A stretch of DNA of 64,000 nt from Ideonella livida (GTDB taxonomy: Bacteria; Pseudomonadota; Gammaproteobacteria; Burkholderiales; Burkholderiaceae_C): contig NZ_JAAGOH010000001.1 of assembly GCF_010499455.1 (NCBI RefSeq), forward strand, positions 357,227 through 421,226, in the 5' to 3' direction. Both the position numbers and the translations under genes were made by a program. The notes beneath the pieces are model-generated. The model ran no database searches. It saw only the letters and a list, made by a program, of their open reading frames with translations, and had not been told where the DNA came from. Shown here piece by piece: positions 17,993 to 26,489 of the stretch. Every line of letters begins with the position of its first letter. The first letter of the stretch is position 1.

Positions 17993-18850
17993 ATGTTTGT
18001 CATCGTCGGCTGGCTGGTCGCCATTGGCTGCATCTTCGGCGTGTACATCGTGCACGGCGGCAACATCGGCGTCATCCTGAAGGCCCTGCCCTTCGAGATG
18101 ATCACCATCTTCGGCGGGGCGCTGGGCGCCTTTGTGGCCAACAACCAGCCCAAGGTGCTCAAGGCCACCGCCAAGGGCCTGGGCGCCTGCTTCAAGGGCA
18201 GCAAGTACTCCAAGGCCCGCGCCATGGAGTTGCTGGCCCTGCTCTACGACATCCTGCAGAAGGCCCGCAAGGAAGGCCTGATGTCCATCGAAAAGGACGT
18301 CGAGGACCCCCACAGCTCGGCCATCTTCCAGAAGTACCCGGTGGTGGGCAACGACCACCATGCGGTGGAGTTCATCACCGACTACCTGCGCATGATGGTC
18401 TCGGGCAACCTCAACGCCCACGAGATCGAGTCGCTGATGGACACCGAGCTCGAGACCCACCACCACGAGGCCCACTCCGCCGCGGCGGCCATTGCCCGCC
18501 TGGCCGGTGCGCTGCCCGCCTTCGGCATCGTGGCCGCGGTGCTGGGGGTGGTCAACACCATGGGCTCGGTCGGCCAGCCGCCGGCCATCCTGGGCGGCAT
18601 GATCGGCTCGGCCCTGGTGGGCACCTTCCTGGGCATCCTGCTGGCCTACGGCTTTGCCGAGCCGCTGGCCGGCCTGCTCGAGCAGAAGATCGACGAGGAC
18701 GGCAAGGAGCTGCAGTGCATCAAGACCACGCTGCTGGCCTCGATGCAGGGCTACGCGCCCCAGGTCGCCATCGAGTTCGGCCGCAAGGTGCTCTATTCGA
18801 CCGAGCGGCCATCGTTCTCCGAGCTGGAAGCCCACGTCAAGAAGAAGTGA
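17993..18850 (+). CDS. motA: Flagellar motor stator protein MotA
   Basis: A 285-residue inner-membrane proton-channel subunit of the stator. Four membrane segments are visible: near MFVIVGWLVAIGCIFGVYI, IGVILKALPFEMITIFGGAL, LPAFGIVAAVLGVVNTMG and ALVGTFLGILLAYGF, with a large cytoplasmic loop between the second and third. That loop carries the charged residues that contact FliG. The gene is 10 bases before motB and probably co-transcribed with it from the sigma-28 promoter at 17905. Confidence 0.97.
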   Translation: MFVIVGWLVAIGCIFGVYIVHGGNIGVILKALPFEMITIFGGALGAFVANNQPKVLKATAKGLGACFKGSKYSKARAMELLALLYDILQKARKEGLMSIEKDVEDPHSSAIFQKYPVVGNDHHAVEFITDYLRMMVSGNLNAHEIESLMDTELETHHHEAHSAAAAIARLAGALPAFGIVAAVLGVVNTMGSVGQPPAILGGMIGSALVGTFLGILLAYGFAEPLAGLLEQKIDEDGKELQCIKTTLLASMQGYAPQVAIEFGRKVLYSTERPSFSELEAHVKKK

Positions 18851-18859
18851 GGTGCGGCC

Positions 18860-19795
18860 ATGGCCGGCGACGCCAAGAAGCTCCAGCCCATCATCGTCAA
18901 GAAGGTCAAGAAGGGTGGCCACGGCGCCCATGGCGGCGCGTGGAAGATCGCCTACGCCGACTTCGTCACCGCCATGATGGCCTTCTTCCTGCTGATGTGG
19001 CTGCTGGGCTCCACCACCGAAGGCGACAAGAAGGGCCTGCAGGACTTCTTCGCTTCCCCCCTGAAGGTGGCCATGATGGGCGGCAGCGGCTCGGGCGACG
19101 CCTCGCACGTCGTCAAGGGCGGCGGTGAGGACCTGACCCGCCAAGGCGGCCAGGTCAAGAAGGGCGACATCGACTCGCCACGCAAGACTTTCAACCTCAA
19201 GGCCCTCAAGGCCGAGCATGCGCGGGCCGAGACCCAGCGCCTGCAGGCCCTGCAAAGCGAGATCGAGAACGAGATCGCCAACAACGCCAAGCTCAAAGGG
19301 CTGAGCAGCCAGATTCGCCTGGACATGACCCGCGACGGCCTGCGCATCCAGATCGTGGACGATCAGAGTCGGCCCATGTTCGACTCCGGCAGTGCGGTGG
19401 TCAAACCCTATATGCGCGAGCTGCTGCAGAGCATCGGCGACGTGCTGGGCGAAGTGACCAACCTCATCACCCTGGAGGGGCACACCGACGCCACGCCCTT
19501 CCCCGGCGGCGACCGGGGCTACAGCAACTGGGAACTCTCGGCCGACCGGGCCAACGCCTCGCGGCGCGAACTCATGGCCGGCGGCCTGGCCGAGAACCGC
19601 ATCCTGCGGGTCCAGGGCCTGGCCTCCAGCCAACCCTTCGAGAAGAACGAGCCCGGCAGCCCGCTCAACCGCCGCATCAGCATCATCGTGATGAACCGCG
19701 AGGCGGTGGACCGGGTGTTCAAGCCCCAGCCCGTTGCCGAAAGCGAGGACGAAGGCGAGCAACTCCCCTCAACTCCCCCCGTCAGCACCCGATAA
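18860..19795 (+). CDS. motB: Flagellar motor stator protein MotB
   Basis: A 311-residue protein anchoring the stator to peptidoglycan. The N-terminal basic stretch is followed by one membrane helix, ADFVTAMMAFFLLMWLL, with the proton-carrying aspartate at residue 34. The periplasmic OmpA-like domain is shown by TLEGHTDATPF and NWELSADRANASRR, which bind diaminopimelate of the cell wall. It ends in an acidic/proline-rich tail. Its stop codon overlaps a possible sigma-28 -10 element for cheY. Confidence 0.97.
   Translation: MAGDAKKLQPIIVKKVKKGGHGAHGGAWKIAYADFVTAMMAFFLLMWLLGSTTEGDKKGLQDFFASPLKVAMMGGSGSGDASHVVKGGGEDLTRQGGQVKKGDIDSPRKTFNLKALKAEHARAETQRLQALQSEIENEIANNAKLKGLSSQIRLDMTRDGLRIQIVDDQSRPMFDSGSAVVKPYMRELLQSIGDVLGEVTNLITLEGHTDATPFPGGDRGYSNWELSADRANASRRELMAGGLAENRILRVQGLASSQPFEKNEPGSPLNRRISIIVMNREAVDRVFKPQPVAESEDEGEQLPSTPPVSTR
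19769..19795 (+). promoter_or_regulatory. Possible sigma-28 promoter for cheY, overlapping the motB stop
   Basis: TCAAC at 19769-19773, then 14 bases, then CCCGATAA at 19788-19795 (seven of eight consensus positions). The spacing equals that of the E. coli FliA consensus. It would start transcription near 19802, about 36 bases before cheY. The -35 is weak and the element overlaps coding sequence, so this is tentative. Confidence 0.35.
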
Positions 19796-19837
19796 CCCTT
19801 CCAGCGAGACCGCGCCAACTCCGCACGAGGACCCACC

Positions 19838-20233
19838 ATGAACCCCAGTGACCTGAAATTCCTTGTCGTCGACGACTTCTCGACCATGCGGCGCATCGTG
19901 CGCGGGCTGCTCAAGGAGATGGGCTGCAACAACGTGGAAGAGGCCGAGGACGGTGCCGTGGCCCTGCACATGCTCAAGAGCGCGCGCTTCGACTTCGTCG
20001 TCAGCGACATCAACATGCCCAACATGAACGGCTTTGACCTGCTCAAGGCCATCAAGGCCGAGCCCAGCCTCAAGCACCTGCCCGTCCTGATGGTGACGGC
20101 CGAGGCACGCAAGGAAGACATCGTCCTGGCCGCCCAGAGCGGCGCCGCCGGCTACATCGTCAAGCCCTTCACCAAGGCCACCCTGGAAGAGAAGGTCCAG
20201 AAGATCATGCAGAAGATGGCCGCCACGGCCTGA
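19838..20233 (+). CDS. cheY: Chemotaxis response regulator CheY
   Basis: A 131-residue single-domain receiver. The phosphorylation site is D57 in [13 protein letters not shown], with the acidic pair D12-D13 ([11 protein letters not shown]), the switch Thr in LMVTAEA and the conserved Lys in YIVKPFTK. Phospho-CheY binds FliM and changes motor rotation. It is followed by its phosphatase CheZ; cheA, cheW and receptors are not in the window, so the rest of the chemotaxis set must lie elsewhere. Confidence 0.97.
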   Translation: MNPSDLKFLVVDDFSTMRRIVRGLLKEMGCNNVEEAEDGAVALHMLKSARFDFVVSDINMPNMNGFDLLKAIKAEPSLKHLPVLMVTAEARKEDIVLAAQSGAAGYIVKPFTKATLEEKVQKIMQKMAATA

Positions 20234-20269
20234 GGCTGCCGCCCTCCGCCCCATGCCAGGGAGACGACG

Positions 20270-20902
20270 ATGAAACTGGACGATCTCACCACCTTGACCC
20301 CGAGCGAGCCCATGACGGTCTCGCCGGAGGTGTTTCAGCAGCTGGGCTCCATCACTCGGCTGCTGCACGACACCATGCAGCAGTTGGGCGTGATGCCCAA
20401 GCTCCAGGTGGCCACCGACGGACTGCCCGACGCGCGCAGCCGCCTGACCTACATCGCCAACAAGACCGCCGACGCAGCCAACAAGGTCCTGAACTCGGTC
20501 GATCAGGCCAAGGCCGACCACGCCCACATCTCAGCGGCCACCCGCGAACTGGCAGCCGCCCTGGTGGCCGATCCCGTGCGCGCGGTCGCCTCCGGCAAGG
20601 TGATGAACTTCGTGCAGGACGTGGAACAGGCCACCGCCCGCATCGACGGCCACCTCACCGACATCATGCTCGCCCAGGACTTCCACGACCTCACCGGCCA
20701 GGTGGTGGCCAAGGTGGTGACCCTGGCCAACGACCTGGAAGACAGCCTGGTCAAGCTGCTGGTGCAGGTGGTCCCCCCCGAACAACGGGAAAAGGTGGAC
20801 CCCACGGTGCTGCAGGGCCCGGTGGTCAACGCCGAAGGCCGCACCGACGTCGTCACCGACCAGGGCGAAGTGGACGACCTGCTGGCCAGCCTGGGCTTCT
20901 GA
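20270..20902 (+). CDS. cheZ: Chemotaxis protein phosphatase CheZ
   Basis: A 210-residue helical protein that dephosphorylates CheY. The catalytic segment [14 protein letters not shown] contains the conserved Asp and Gln (DxxxQ), and the C-terminal [12 protein letters not shown] is the CheY-tethering helix. It lies 36 bases after cheY and ends the flhDC-motAB-cheYZ block. Confidence 0.96.
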   Translation: MKLDDLTTLTPSEPMTVSPEVFQQLGSITRLLHDTMQQLGVMPKLQVATDGLPDARSRLTYIANKTADAANKVLNSVDQAKADHAHISAATRELAAALVADPVRAVASGKVMNFVQDVEQATARIDGHLTDIMLAQDFHDLTGQVVAKVVTLANDLEDSLVKLLVQVVPPEQREKVDPTVLQGPVVNAEGRTDVVTDQGEVDDLLASLGF

Positions 20903-21002
20903 GCGGCGGCACCGGCACGGTCCGCGCGAAGCCCGCCCCGACCCTGCCCACCCCGCCCTTCCCGCCTGCCCCTTGCGGGGCCACATGCGGCAACATGCCA
21001 GC

Positions 21003-21419
21003 ATGACCCCAACCCCCTGCCCCTGCGGCCGTCCCGACGGGCGCGGCCGGCCCCTGGCCTATGCCGCCTGCTGCGGCCGCTGGCACGCCGGCCCCCTGCA
21101 CCTGCAGGCGCCCGACGCCGAGGCCCTCATGCGCTCGCGCTACAGCGCCTTCGTGCTCGGCCTGGCCGACTACCTGCTGGCCACCTGGCACCCCCGCACC
21201 CGGCCCGCCCACCTCGACCTGCACGAGCCCGGCCTGCGCTGGCTGGGCCTGGAGGTGCGCCAGCACCGGCCCACGGACGCGCAGCGGGCCGAGGTCGAAT
21301 TCGTCGCCCGCAGCAAGCAGGGCGGACGCGCCCACCGCCTGCACGAGCGCAGCCGCTTCGAGCGTCTGGACGGCCGCTGGCTGTACGTGGACGGCGACCT
21401 GGACCCCGGCCGCCCATGA
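21003..21419 (+). CDS. YchJ-family (UPF0225) SEC-C motif protein
   Basis: A 138-residue protein. It begins with [25 protein letters not shown], the N-terminal SEC-C-like zinc cluster of YchJ, followed by the conserved [26 protein letters not shown] and a C-terminal [15 protein letters not shown]. The fold is NTF2-like and its function is unknown. The ATG at 21003 is chosen because similarity starts at MTPTPCPC. Its last codons overlap the next gene's start by four bases, suggesting translational coupling. Confidence 0.85.
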   Translation: MTPTPCPCGRPDGRGRPLAYAACCGRWHAGPLHLQAPDAEALMRSRYSAFVLGLADYLLATWHPRTRPAHLDLHEPGLRWLGLEVRQHRPTDAQRAEVEFVARSKQGGRAHRLHERSRFERLDGRWLYVDGDLDPGRP

Positions 21420-22288
21420 CCACGGCGCCCATCGCCCTGATCCACCACGACGCCCACCTGCTGGTCGTGGACAAGCCCGCTGGCCTGCTGGTCCACCGCA
21501 GCGCCCTGGACGCCCATGAGACCGACACCCTGGTCGAGCGCCTGCAGCGCCAACTGGGGCTGGGTCCACAAGACTTCCTGGCGCCGGCCCACCGACTGGA
21601 CAAGGGCACCTCAGGCCTGCTGGTGCTGGCCCGCCAACGTGCGGCCGCCCAGGCGCTGGGCCTGCAGTTCGACCCCGGCCACGCAGCACCGGACGCCCCG
21701 CGCCCGGACCGCCCCCACCGCCGCTACCTGACCCTGGTGCGCGGCTGGCCGCCCTTGCAGACCCGGGTGGACCATCCCCTGGCCCGCGACCCTGAGCGCC
21801 CCAGCCAGGGGCAAGTCCAACTCGCCGCCAGCACCTGGCTGCGCCGGCTCGCCCGGGTCGAGTGGCCCTTCACCACCGACCCGCGGCACCCTGGCAGCCG
21901 CTATGCCCTGGTCCTGGCCGAGCCCCAGACCGGCCGGCGCCACCAGATCCGGCGCCACCTCAAGCACCTGGCCCATCCCGTGGTGGGCGACAGCACGCAC
22001 GGCAAGGGCCAGCACAACCGCGCCGTGGCCGCCTGGACGGGCCACCCGCGGCTGTGGCTGCATGCCCTGGGCCTGCGCCTGGCCCATCCCGCCGACGGCC
22101 GGCCCCTGGCGCTGCAAGCCGCACCCGGCCCGGAATGGGCGCACCTGCTGGGCCTGCCCGGCTGGACCGTGGAGCCGGACCTGCCCCCGCTGCCGCCCGC
22201 CCACGGGCCCGATGCCCTGCACGCCTGGGCCGACGCCCTGGCCACCCTGGACATCGAGCCAGCCCCCGCCGCCCCCAGCCCCCGCTGA
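21416..22288 (+). CDS. RluA-family pseudouridine synthase, TruC-like
   Basis: A 290-residue enzyme that converts a uridine in RNA to pseudouridine. The catalytic Asp is in [26 protein letters not shown] precedes it, and [34 protein letters not shown] follows as a longer segment close to E. coli TruC, which modifies U65 of tRNAs. TruC is the likeliest assignment, though other RluA members cannot be excluded. It overlaps the YchJ gene by ATGA. Confidence 0.82.
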   Translation: MTTAPIALIHHDAHLLVVDKPAGLLVHRSALDAHETDTLVERLQRQLGLGPQDFLAPAHRLDKGTSGLLVLARQRAAAQALGLQFDPGHAAPDAPRPDRPHRRYLTLVRGWPPLQTRVDHPLARDPERPSQGQVQLAASTWLRRLARVEWPFTTDPRHPGSRYALVLAEPQTGRRHQIRRHLKHLAHPVVGDSTHGKGQHNRAVAAWTGHPRLWLHALGLRLAHPADGRPLALQAAPGPEWAHLLGLPGWTVEPDLPPLPPAHGPDALHAWADALATLDIEPAPAAPSPR

Positions 22289-22341
22289 CGCCCCGGCCCA
22301 GGCCGAACCGCCACAATCCGCGGTTTCGCCCTTTGCCCACC

Positions 22342-23220
22342 ATGCCCCGCACCGGACTCCTCGCCGCCGCCAGCGCCTACCTCATGTGGGGCCTGTTCCC
22401 GCTCTACTTCCACCACCTGGCCTCGGTCCAGGCCGTGGAGGTGGTGCTGCACCGCTCCGCCTGGTCCCTGGTCTTTGTCGGCCTGCTGCTGGCCTGGCAG
22501 CGGCGCTGGGCCTGGCTGGGGCCGGTGCTCGCCCAGCCACGCACGGTGGGCGTGTTCGCCGTCAGCGCCCTGCTGTTGTCGTCCAACTGGGCGCTCTACG
22601 TGTGGGCGGTGCAGCACGGTCAAGTGCTGGAGTCCAGCCTGGGCTACTTCATCAACCCGCTGTTCAACGTGCTGCTGGGCGTGCTGGTGCTGGGCGAGCG
22701 GCCCCGGCCGGTGCAATGGGCCGCCATCGGTTTGGCCGCGCTGGGCGTGCTGTGGCTGGGCTGGGTGGCCGGGCGCCCCCCCTGGATCGCCCTGGCGCTG
22801 GCGGCCAGCTTCGGCCTGTACGGCCTGCTCAAGAAGCTCGCCCCCCTGGGCGCCTTGGAAGGCTTGGCGCTGGAGACCGGCCTGCTGGCGCCCCTGGCCT
22901 TTGGCGGCCTGGCCTGGGCCCTGCTGCAGGGTGGCGACAGCGCGCACGCCAGCGCCGGCACCTGGGGCTGGCTGCTGCTGGCCGGCCCCTTCACCGCCGT
23001 GCCGCTGCTGCTGTTCGCCTATGGCGCGCAGCGCATCCCCCTGGGCACCCTGGGCCTGCTGCAATACCTGGGCCCCAGCGTGCAGTTCGCCCTGGGCGTG
23101 TGGGTGCTGCACGAACCCCTGCAGCCCGACCGCCTGCTGGGCTTCGCCCTCATCTGGACCGCCCTGCTGATCTACAGCGGCGAGACGGTCTGGCGCCTGC
23201 GCCGGCCGGCCGCGGCCTGA
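22342..23220 (+). CDS. rarD: EamA/DMT-family transporter RarD
   Basis: A 292-residue inner-membrane protein with about ten hydrophobic helices. It starts LLAAASAYLMWGLFPLYFHHL and contains EVVLHRSAWSL, SSNWALYVWAVQHGQVLESSLGYFINPL and LGLLQYLGPSVQFALGVWV, which are characteristic of RarD (chloramphenicol-sensitive protein). The natural substrate is unknown. It is probably monocistronic, ending 67 bases before tRNA-Ala. Confidence 0.9.
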   Translation: MPRTGLLAAASAYLMWGLFPLYFHHLASVQAVEVVLHRSAWSLVFVGLLLAWQRRWAWLGPVLAQPRTVGVFAVSALLLSSNWALYVWAVQHGQVLESSLGYFINPLFNVLLGVLVLGERPRPVQWAAIGLAALGVLWLGWVAGRPPWIALALAASFGLYGLLKKLAPLGALEGLALETGLLAPLAFGGLAWALLQGGDSAHASAGTWGWLLLAGPFTAVPLLLFAYGAQRIPLGTLGLLQYLGPSVQFALGVWVLHEPLQPDRLLGFALIWTALLIYSGETVWRLRRPAAA

Positions 23221-23268
23221 AGCCCCAGGCCCAAAGCCGCCCTTGCCCCCAGACGCCATGGGCGGTGC

Positions 23269-23274
23269 TACACT
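23269..23274 (+). promoter_or_regulatory. Possible -10 element of the tRNA-Ala promoter
   Basis: TACACT ends 13 bases before the tRNA 5' end, the right distance for a start near 23281. No well-spaced -35 box is evident. Confidence 0.35.
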
Positions 23275-23287
23275 CCGCAGCGTTTGT

Positions 23288-23363
<76 letters not shown>

Positions 23364-23376
23364 ACCCCAACACCCC

Positions 23377-23407
23377 AAGGCCGCTGCACCACAGCGGCCT
23401 TTTTTTT
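23377..23407 (+). terminator. Rho-independent terminator after tRNA-Ala
   Basis: Stem GGCCGCTG (23379-23386) and CAGCGGCC (23392-23399) with a five-base loop, followed by eight T. It overlaps the last codon of the opposite-strand HNH gene. Confidence 0.9.
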
Positions 23408-24338
23408 ACCGGCCGGAGCTGGGCTGCCCCTTGAACACTTGCGCGCGGTGCCAGGCCACATACGGTGGGGCCGGCCGATGCTCAGGCAGGATGGGGCCCT
23501 GCAGGGGCTGGGCGTGGTGGCGCATCAAGACCTCTTCAAAGCGCTCGCCGCCCTGCACATGGTCGGATACCCAGATCTGGTGGCCGTCCGCCACGGTCAG
23601 CGCCCCAAGGTCAAAGAGCTTGTGGTGCATCGCGCACAGGGCCAATCCGTTGTCAATGCTGTCCGGGCCATGGGCCATGTGCCATTGGATGTGCGCCGCC
23701 TCGAGCCCGAGGCTCAGCTCGCCCATGCGCAGGTCCAGCGCACAGACCGCGCACCGGAACCCGTAGGCCTGCAAAACCGCCTGGCGGAAATGGGGATCTC
23801 GCCGCCGTCGGTGGCGCGCTGCGTCGGCCACGTCCAGCTCATCCAGCCCGACGGCCGCGCGGATGTCGGCATGCAGCGTCGTGGGGAAGTTGTCATCCAG
23901 CAGCACCTGCGCGGCCTGGTCGAGCCTCTCCGGTGAACCGTCGAGCGCCATCAGGGCGTCGGACGCCAGTTGGCCAACCGCCTGCGCGGCACGAAGCTCA
24001 GCTTTGGTCGGGTCGTGGCGAGGCGAGCGGAGCGCTACGTGGCGGCTGGCGGACACCACCCACAGGCCGTCGTGCTGGAGGCGCCAGAACGGATATTCCG
24101 GATGCAGGGTCTTCGCACCGGGGCCAAACGCCCTCAGCAGCGCGGACAGCGCCGTCTCGCACTCGGTGAAGGGCAGCTGGCGCTGACCACGGTGAAGTCG
24201 TCCGAGCACCAGCAGGAGCAACAGGGGCTTGTGCGGGGCGCGGACGTCACCTCGGCGCCAGGTGTTCAGCCGCCTGAAGTGCGCCAGGACGTCGGCGCCG
24301 CCGTCCGGAGGGCAGGCGCCGGGGTTCGCACCGCTCAA
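23406..24338 (-). CDS. HNH endonuclease with N-terminal sulfur-binding (phosphorothioate-DNA) domain
   Basis: A 310-residue protein. The N-terminal ~150 residues, including RRLNTWRRGDVRAPHKPLLLL, match the sulfur-binding domain of ScoMcrA/SprMcrA-type type IV restriction enzymes, which recognise phosphorothioate-modified DNA. The C-terminus has an HNH nuclease: CAVCALDLR, LEAAHIQWHMAHGPDSIDNGLALC and MHHKLFDLG. It likely cleaves incoming DNA carrying Dnd-type sulfur marks. No dnd genes are visible nearby. It starts with TTG at 24338, overlapping the trhP stop as TTGA, so it is probably translationally coupled. Confidence 0.8.
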   Translation of the reverse strand: MSGANPGACPPDGGADVLAHFRRLNTWRRGDVRAPHKPLLLLLVLGRLHRGQRQLPFTECETALSALLRAFGPGAKTLHPEYPFWRLQHDGLWVVSASRHVALRSPRHDPTKAELRAAQAVGQLASDALMALDGSPERLDQAAQVLLDDNFPTTLHADIRAAVGLDELDVADAARHRRRRDPHFRQAVLQAYGFRCAVCALDLRMGELSLGLEAAHIQWHMAHGPDSIDNGLALCAMHHKLFDLGALTVADGHQIWVSDHVQGGERFEEVLMRHHAQPLQGPILPEHRPAPPYVAWHRAQVFKGQPSSGR

Positions 24339-25699
24339 AGCATGCGCGCGATCAGCGCCCCTTCGGTGGGCCCTTCCAGCGGGAGGAAGACGCGCAGCGG
24401 GTTGCCCTGGGCCACCTCAATGGGCTGCCCCTCCTGGTTGTGCATGGCGCTCAGGGTGACGATGCGGTTGCCGGCGGGGTGGATGATTTCCAGCCGGTCG
24501 CCCACGGCGAAGCGGTTCTTGGTCTCCACCTCGGTCCAGCCGTCGGCGCGCTGGCCGATGACCTCCGCCACGAACTGGCTGCGCTCGCCCACCGAGTGGC
24601 CGGTGATGTAGTTCTGGTAGTCCTGCGAGGGGCGGCGCTCCAGGAAGCCGCTGGTGTAACCGCGGCTGGCCAGGCCTTCCAGCTCCAGCAACAGCTCGGG
24701 GTTGAAGGGCTTGCCGGCCACGGCGTCATCAATGGCGCGGCGGTAGACCTGGGCGGTGCGGCTGACGTAGTACTGGCTCTTGGTGCGGCCTTCGATCTTC
24801 AGCGAGTCCACGCCGATCTTGGCCAGCTTCTCCACCTGCTCCACGGCGCGCAGGTCCTTGCTGTTCATGATGTAGGTGCCGTGTTCGTCCTCCATCACCG
24901 GCATCAGCTCGCCGGGGCGCTGGCTTTCCTCCAGCAGGTAGACCTGGTCGGCCAGGGGGTGGCGCGGCGCGCCGCCGCAGGCGGCGAAGCTGGCGTCGGC
25001 CTCCTCCTGCTCCTTACGGAAGTCGAAGTCGCGCATCAGCTGCACCGGCTGCACCTCGCCGCTGTCGTTGGCCTCGGTGCCGGCGTGGGTCTTGTAGTCC
25101 CAGCGGCAGGCGTTGGTGCAGGTGCCCTGGTTGGGGTCGCGGCGGTTGAAGTAGCCGCTGAGCAGGCAGCGGCCGGAGTAGGCGATGCACAGCGCACCGT
25201 GCACAAAGACTTCCAGCTCCATGTCCGGGCATTCCTGGCGGATGCCGGCGATCTCATCCAGGCTCAGCTCGCGCGAGAGGATGATGCGCCGCACGCCCAG
25301 CCGCTGCCAGAACTTCACCGTGGCCCAGTTGGTGGTGTTGGCCTGCACCGAGAGGTGGATGTCCACCTCGGGCCACTTCTCGCGCACCTGCAGGATCAGG
25401 CCGGGGTCGGCCATGATGAGGGCGTCGGGCTTGAGGGCGATGACGGGTTCGATGTCACGCAGGTAGGTGCGGACCTTGTCGTTGTGCGCGATCAGGTTGC
25501 TGGTGACGAAGAACTTCTTGCCGCGCTGGTGGGCCTCGGCAATGCCTTGGGCCAGCTGTTCCAGGCGGAACTCGTTGTTGCGTGCACGCAGGGAGTAGCG
25601 CGGCTGGCCGGCATACACCGCGTCCGCGCCGAAGTCGTAGGCCGCCCGCATCTTGGCCAGGGAGCCAGCGGGCAGCAGCAGTTCAGGAGCCTTGAGCAT
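24335..25699 (-). CDS. trhP: U32-family tRNA hydroxylation protein (YegQ/TrhP-like)
   Basis: A 454-residue protein of the peptidase-U32-like family. It opens KAPELLLPAGSLAKMRAAYDFGADAVYAG and contains VFVHGALCIAYSGRCLLSGY followed by a TCTNACRWDY cysteine segment and DSLKIEGRTKSQYYV, all typical of YegQ. E. coli YegQ (TrhP) is needed with prephenate for 5-hydroxylation of U34 in several tRNAs. The length fits. It is followed, with a four-base overlap, by the HNH nuclease gene. Confidence 0.9.
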   Translation of the reverse strand: MLKAPELLLPAGSLAKMRAAYDFGADAVYAGQPRYSLRARNNEFRLEQLAQGIAEAHQRGKKFFVTSNLIAHNDKVRTYLRDIEPVIALKPDALIMADPGLILQVREKWPEVDIHLSVQANTTNWATVKFWQRLGVRRIILSRELSLDEIAGIRQECPDMELEVFVHGALCIAYSGRCLLSGYFNRRDPNQGTCTNACRWDYKTHAGTEANDSGEVQPVQLMRDFDFRKEQEEADASFAACGGAPRHPLADQVYLLEESQRPGELMPVMEDEHGTYIMNSKDLRAVEQVEKLAKIGVDSLKIEGRTKSQYYVSRTAQVYRRAIDDAVAGKPFNPELLLELEGLASRGYTSGFLERRPSQDYQNYITGHSVGERSQFVAEVIGQRADGWTEVETKNRFAVGDRLEIIHPAGNRIVTLSAMHNQEGQPIEVAQGNPLRVFLPLEGPTEGALIARML

Positions 25700-25767
25700 G
25701 GGCCGGATTGTCCATGCATGCCCCAGCCCTTGGGGGGCCGGGGGCTGTGGGCCAGCGGGAGCAGCGC

Positions 25768-26448
25768 TCAGAAACGGTAGCCGACGGCCACGGCGGTGGA
25801 GCGCGGATCGAGCCGGGTGTCGATCTGCTGGCCGCTGCTGAGGTGGGTGGTGGTCTTGAGCTTGGTCTGCACCAGGGCGGCGTCCAGGAACCAGCGCTCC
25901 CCCAGGGCCAGGGTCACGCCCAGCTGGGCCGACAGGCCCCAGGCGGCATCGATGCTCAGGCGGGTGGGGGGGCCGCCGGCGTTGGTCATGGCGGTCAGGG
26001 CGCCGCTGCCCTCCTCGCCGTAGAACTTGGCATAGGTCAGGCCCAGACCCAGGTAAGGCCGCACGCTGGACCCGACGGCAGCAAAGCGGTACTGACCGAA
26101 GACGGTGGGCGAGACCTGCTTGGTGCTGCCGATCTTGCCGGAACCGGCGATGGCGCCGTCGCCCACGATGTCGTGGGTGTAGGGCAGGCCGCCAAAGGCC
26201 TCCACGGTGAAATGCTCGCCCAGGGGGACCGTGAGGGTGAAGATGGGCTGGGTGTTGGCCCGCACGTCCACCTGGGTGCCAGGCAGGCTGGGGGCGGACA
26301 GGTCACCGCTGCCGAGCTGGGGGGCGATCTGGTTGAGGCCGAGCTTGAGCGACCAGCCGGATGGCAGCAGGGCCTGGGCAGCGGCGGACAGCGGCATGGC
26401 GGCGGCCAGCAGCGCCAGGCCGGCCAGGGACAGGGAGGTTCGCGACAT
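25768..26448 (-). CDS. OmpW-family outer membrane protein
   Basis: A 226-residue outer-membrane beta-barrel precursor. The signal peptide is MSRTSLSLAGLALLAAAMPLSAAAQA. The barrel strands include FTLTVPLGEHFTVEAFGGLPYTHDI, the family's QVSPTVFGQYRF and PYLGLGLTYAKFY, and the protein ends with aromatic ...VAVGYRF, the outer-membrane insertion signal. OmpW proteins form a small hydrophobic channel. The ATG at 26448 is preceded by GGAGT. It lies downstream of the GDSL esterase gene in the same direction (41-base gap). Confidence 0.88.
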   Translation of the reverse strand: MSRTSLSLAGLALLAAAMPLSAAAQALLPSGWSLKLGLNQIAPQLGSGDLSAPSLPGTQVDVRANTQPIFTLTVPLGEHFTVEAFGGLPYTHDIVGDGAIAGSGKIGSTKQVSPTVFGQYRFAAVGSSVRPYLGLGLTYAKFYGEEGSGALTAMTNAGGPPTRLSIDAAWGLSAQLGVTLALGERWFLDAALVQTKLKTTTHLSSGQQIDTRLDPRSTAVAVGYRF

Positions 26449-26489
26449 GGGGGGACTCCTGGGATCTGGGTTTCGCACGGGCGCCAGGC

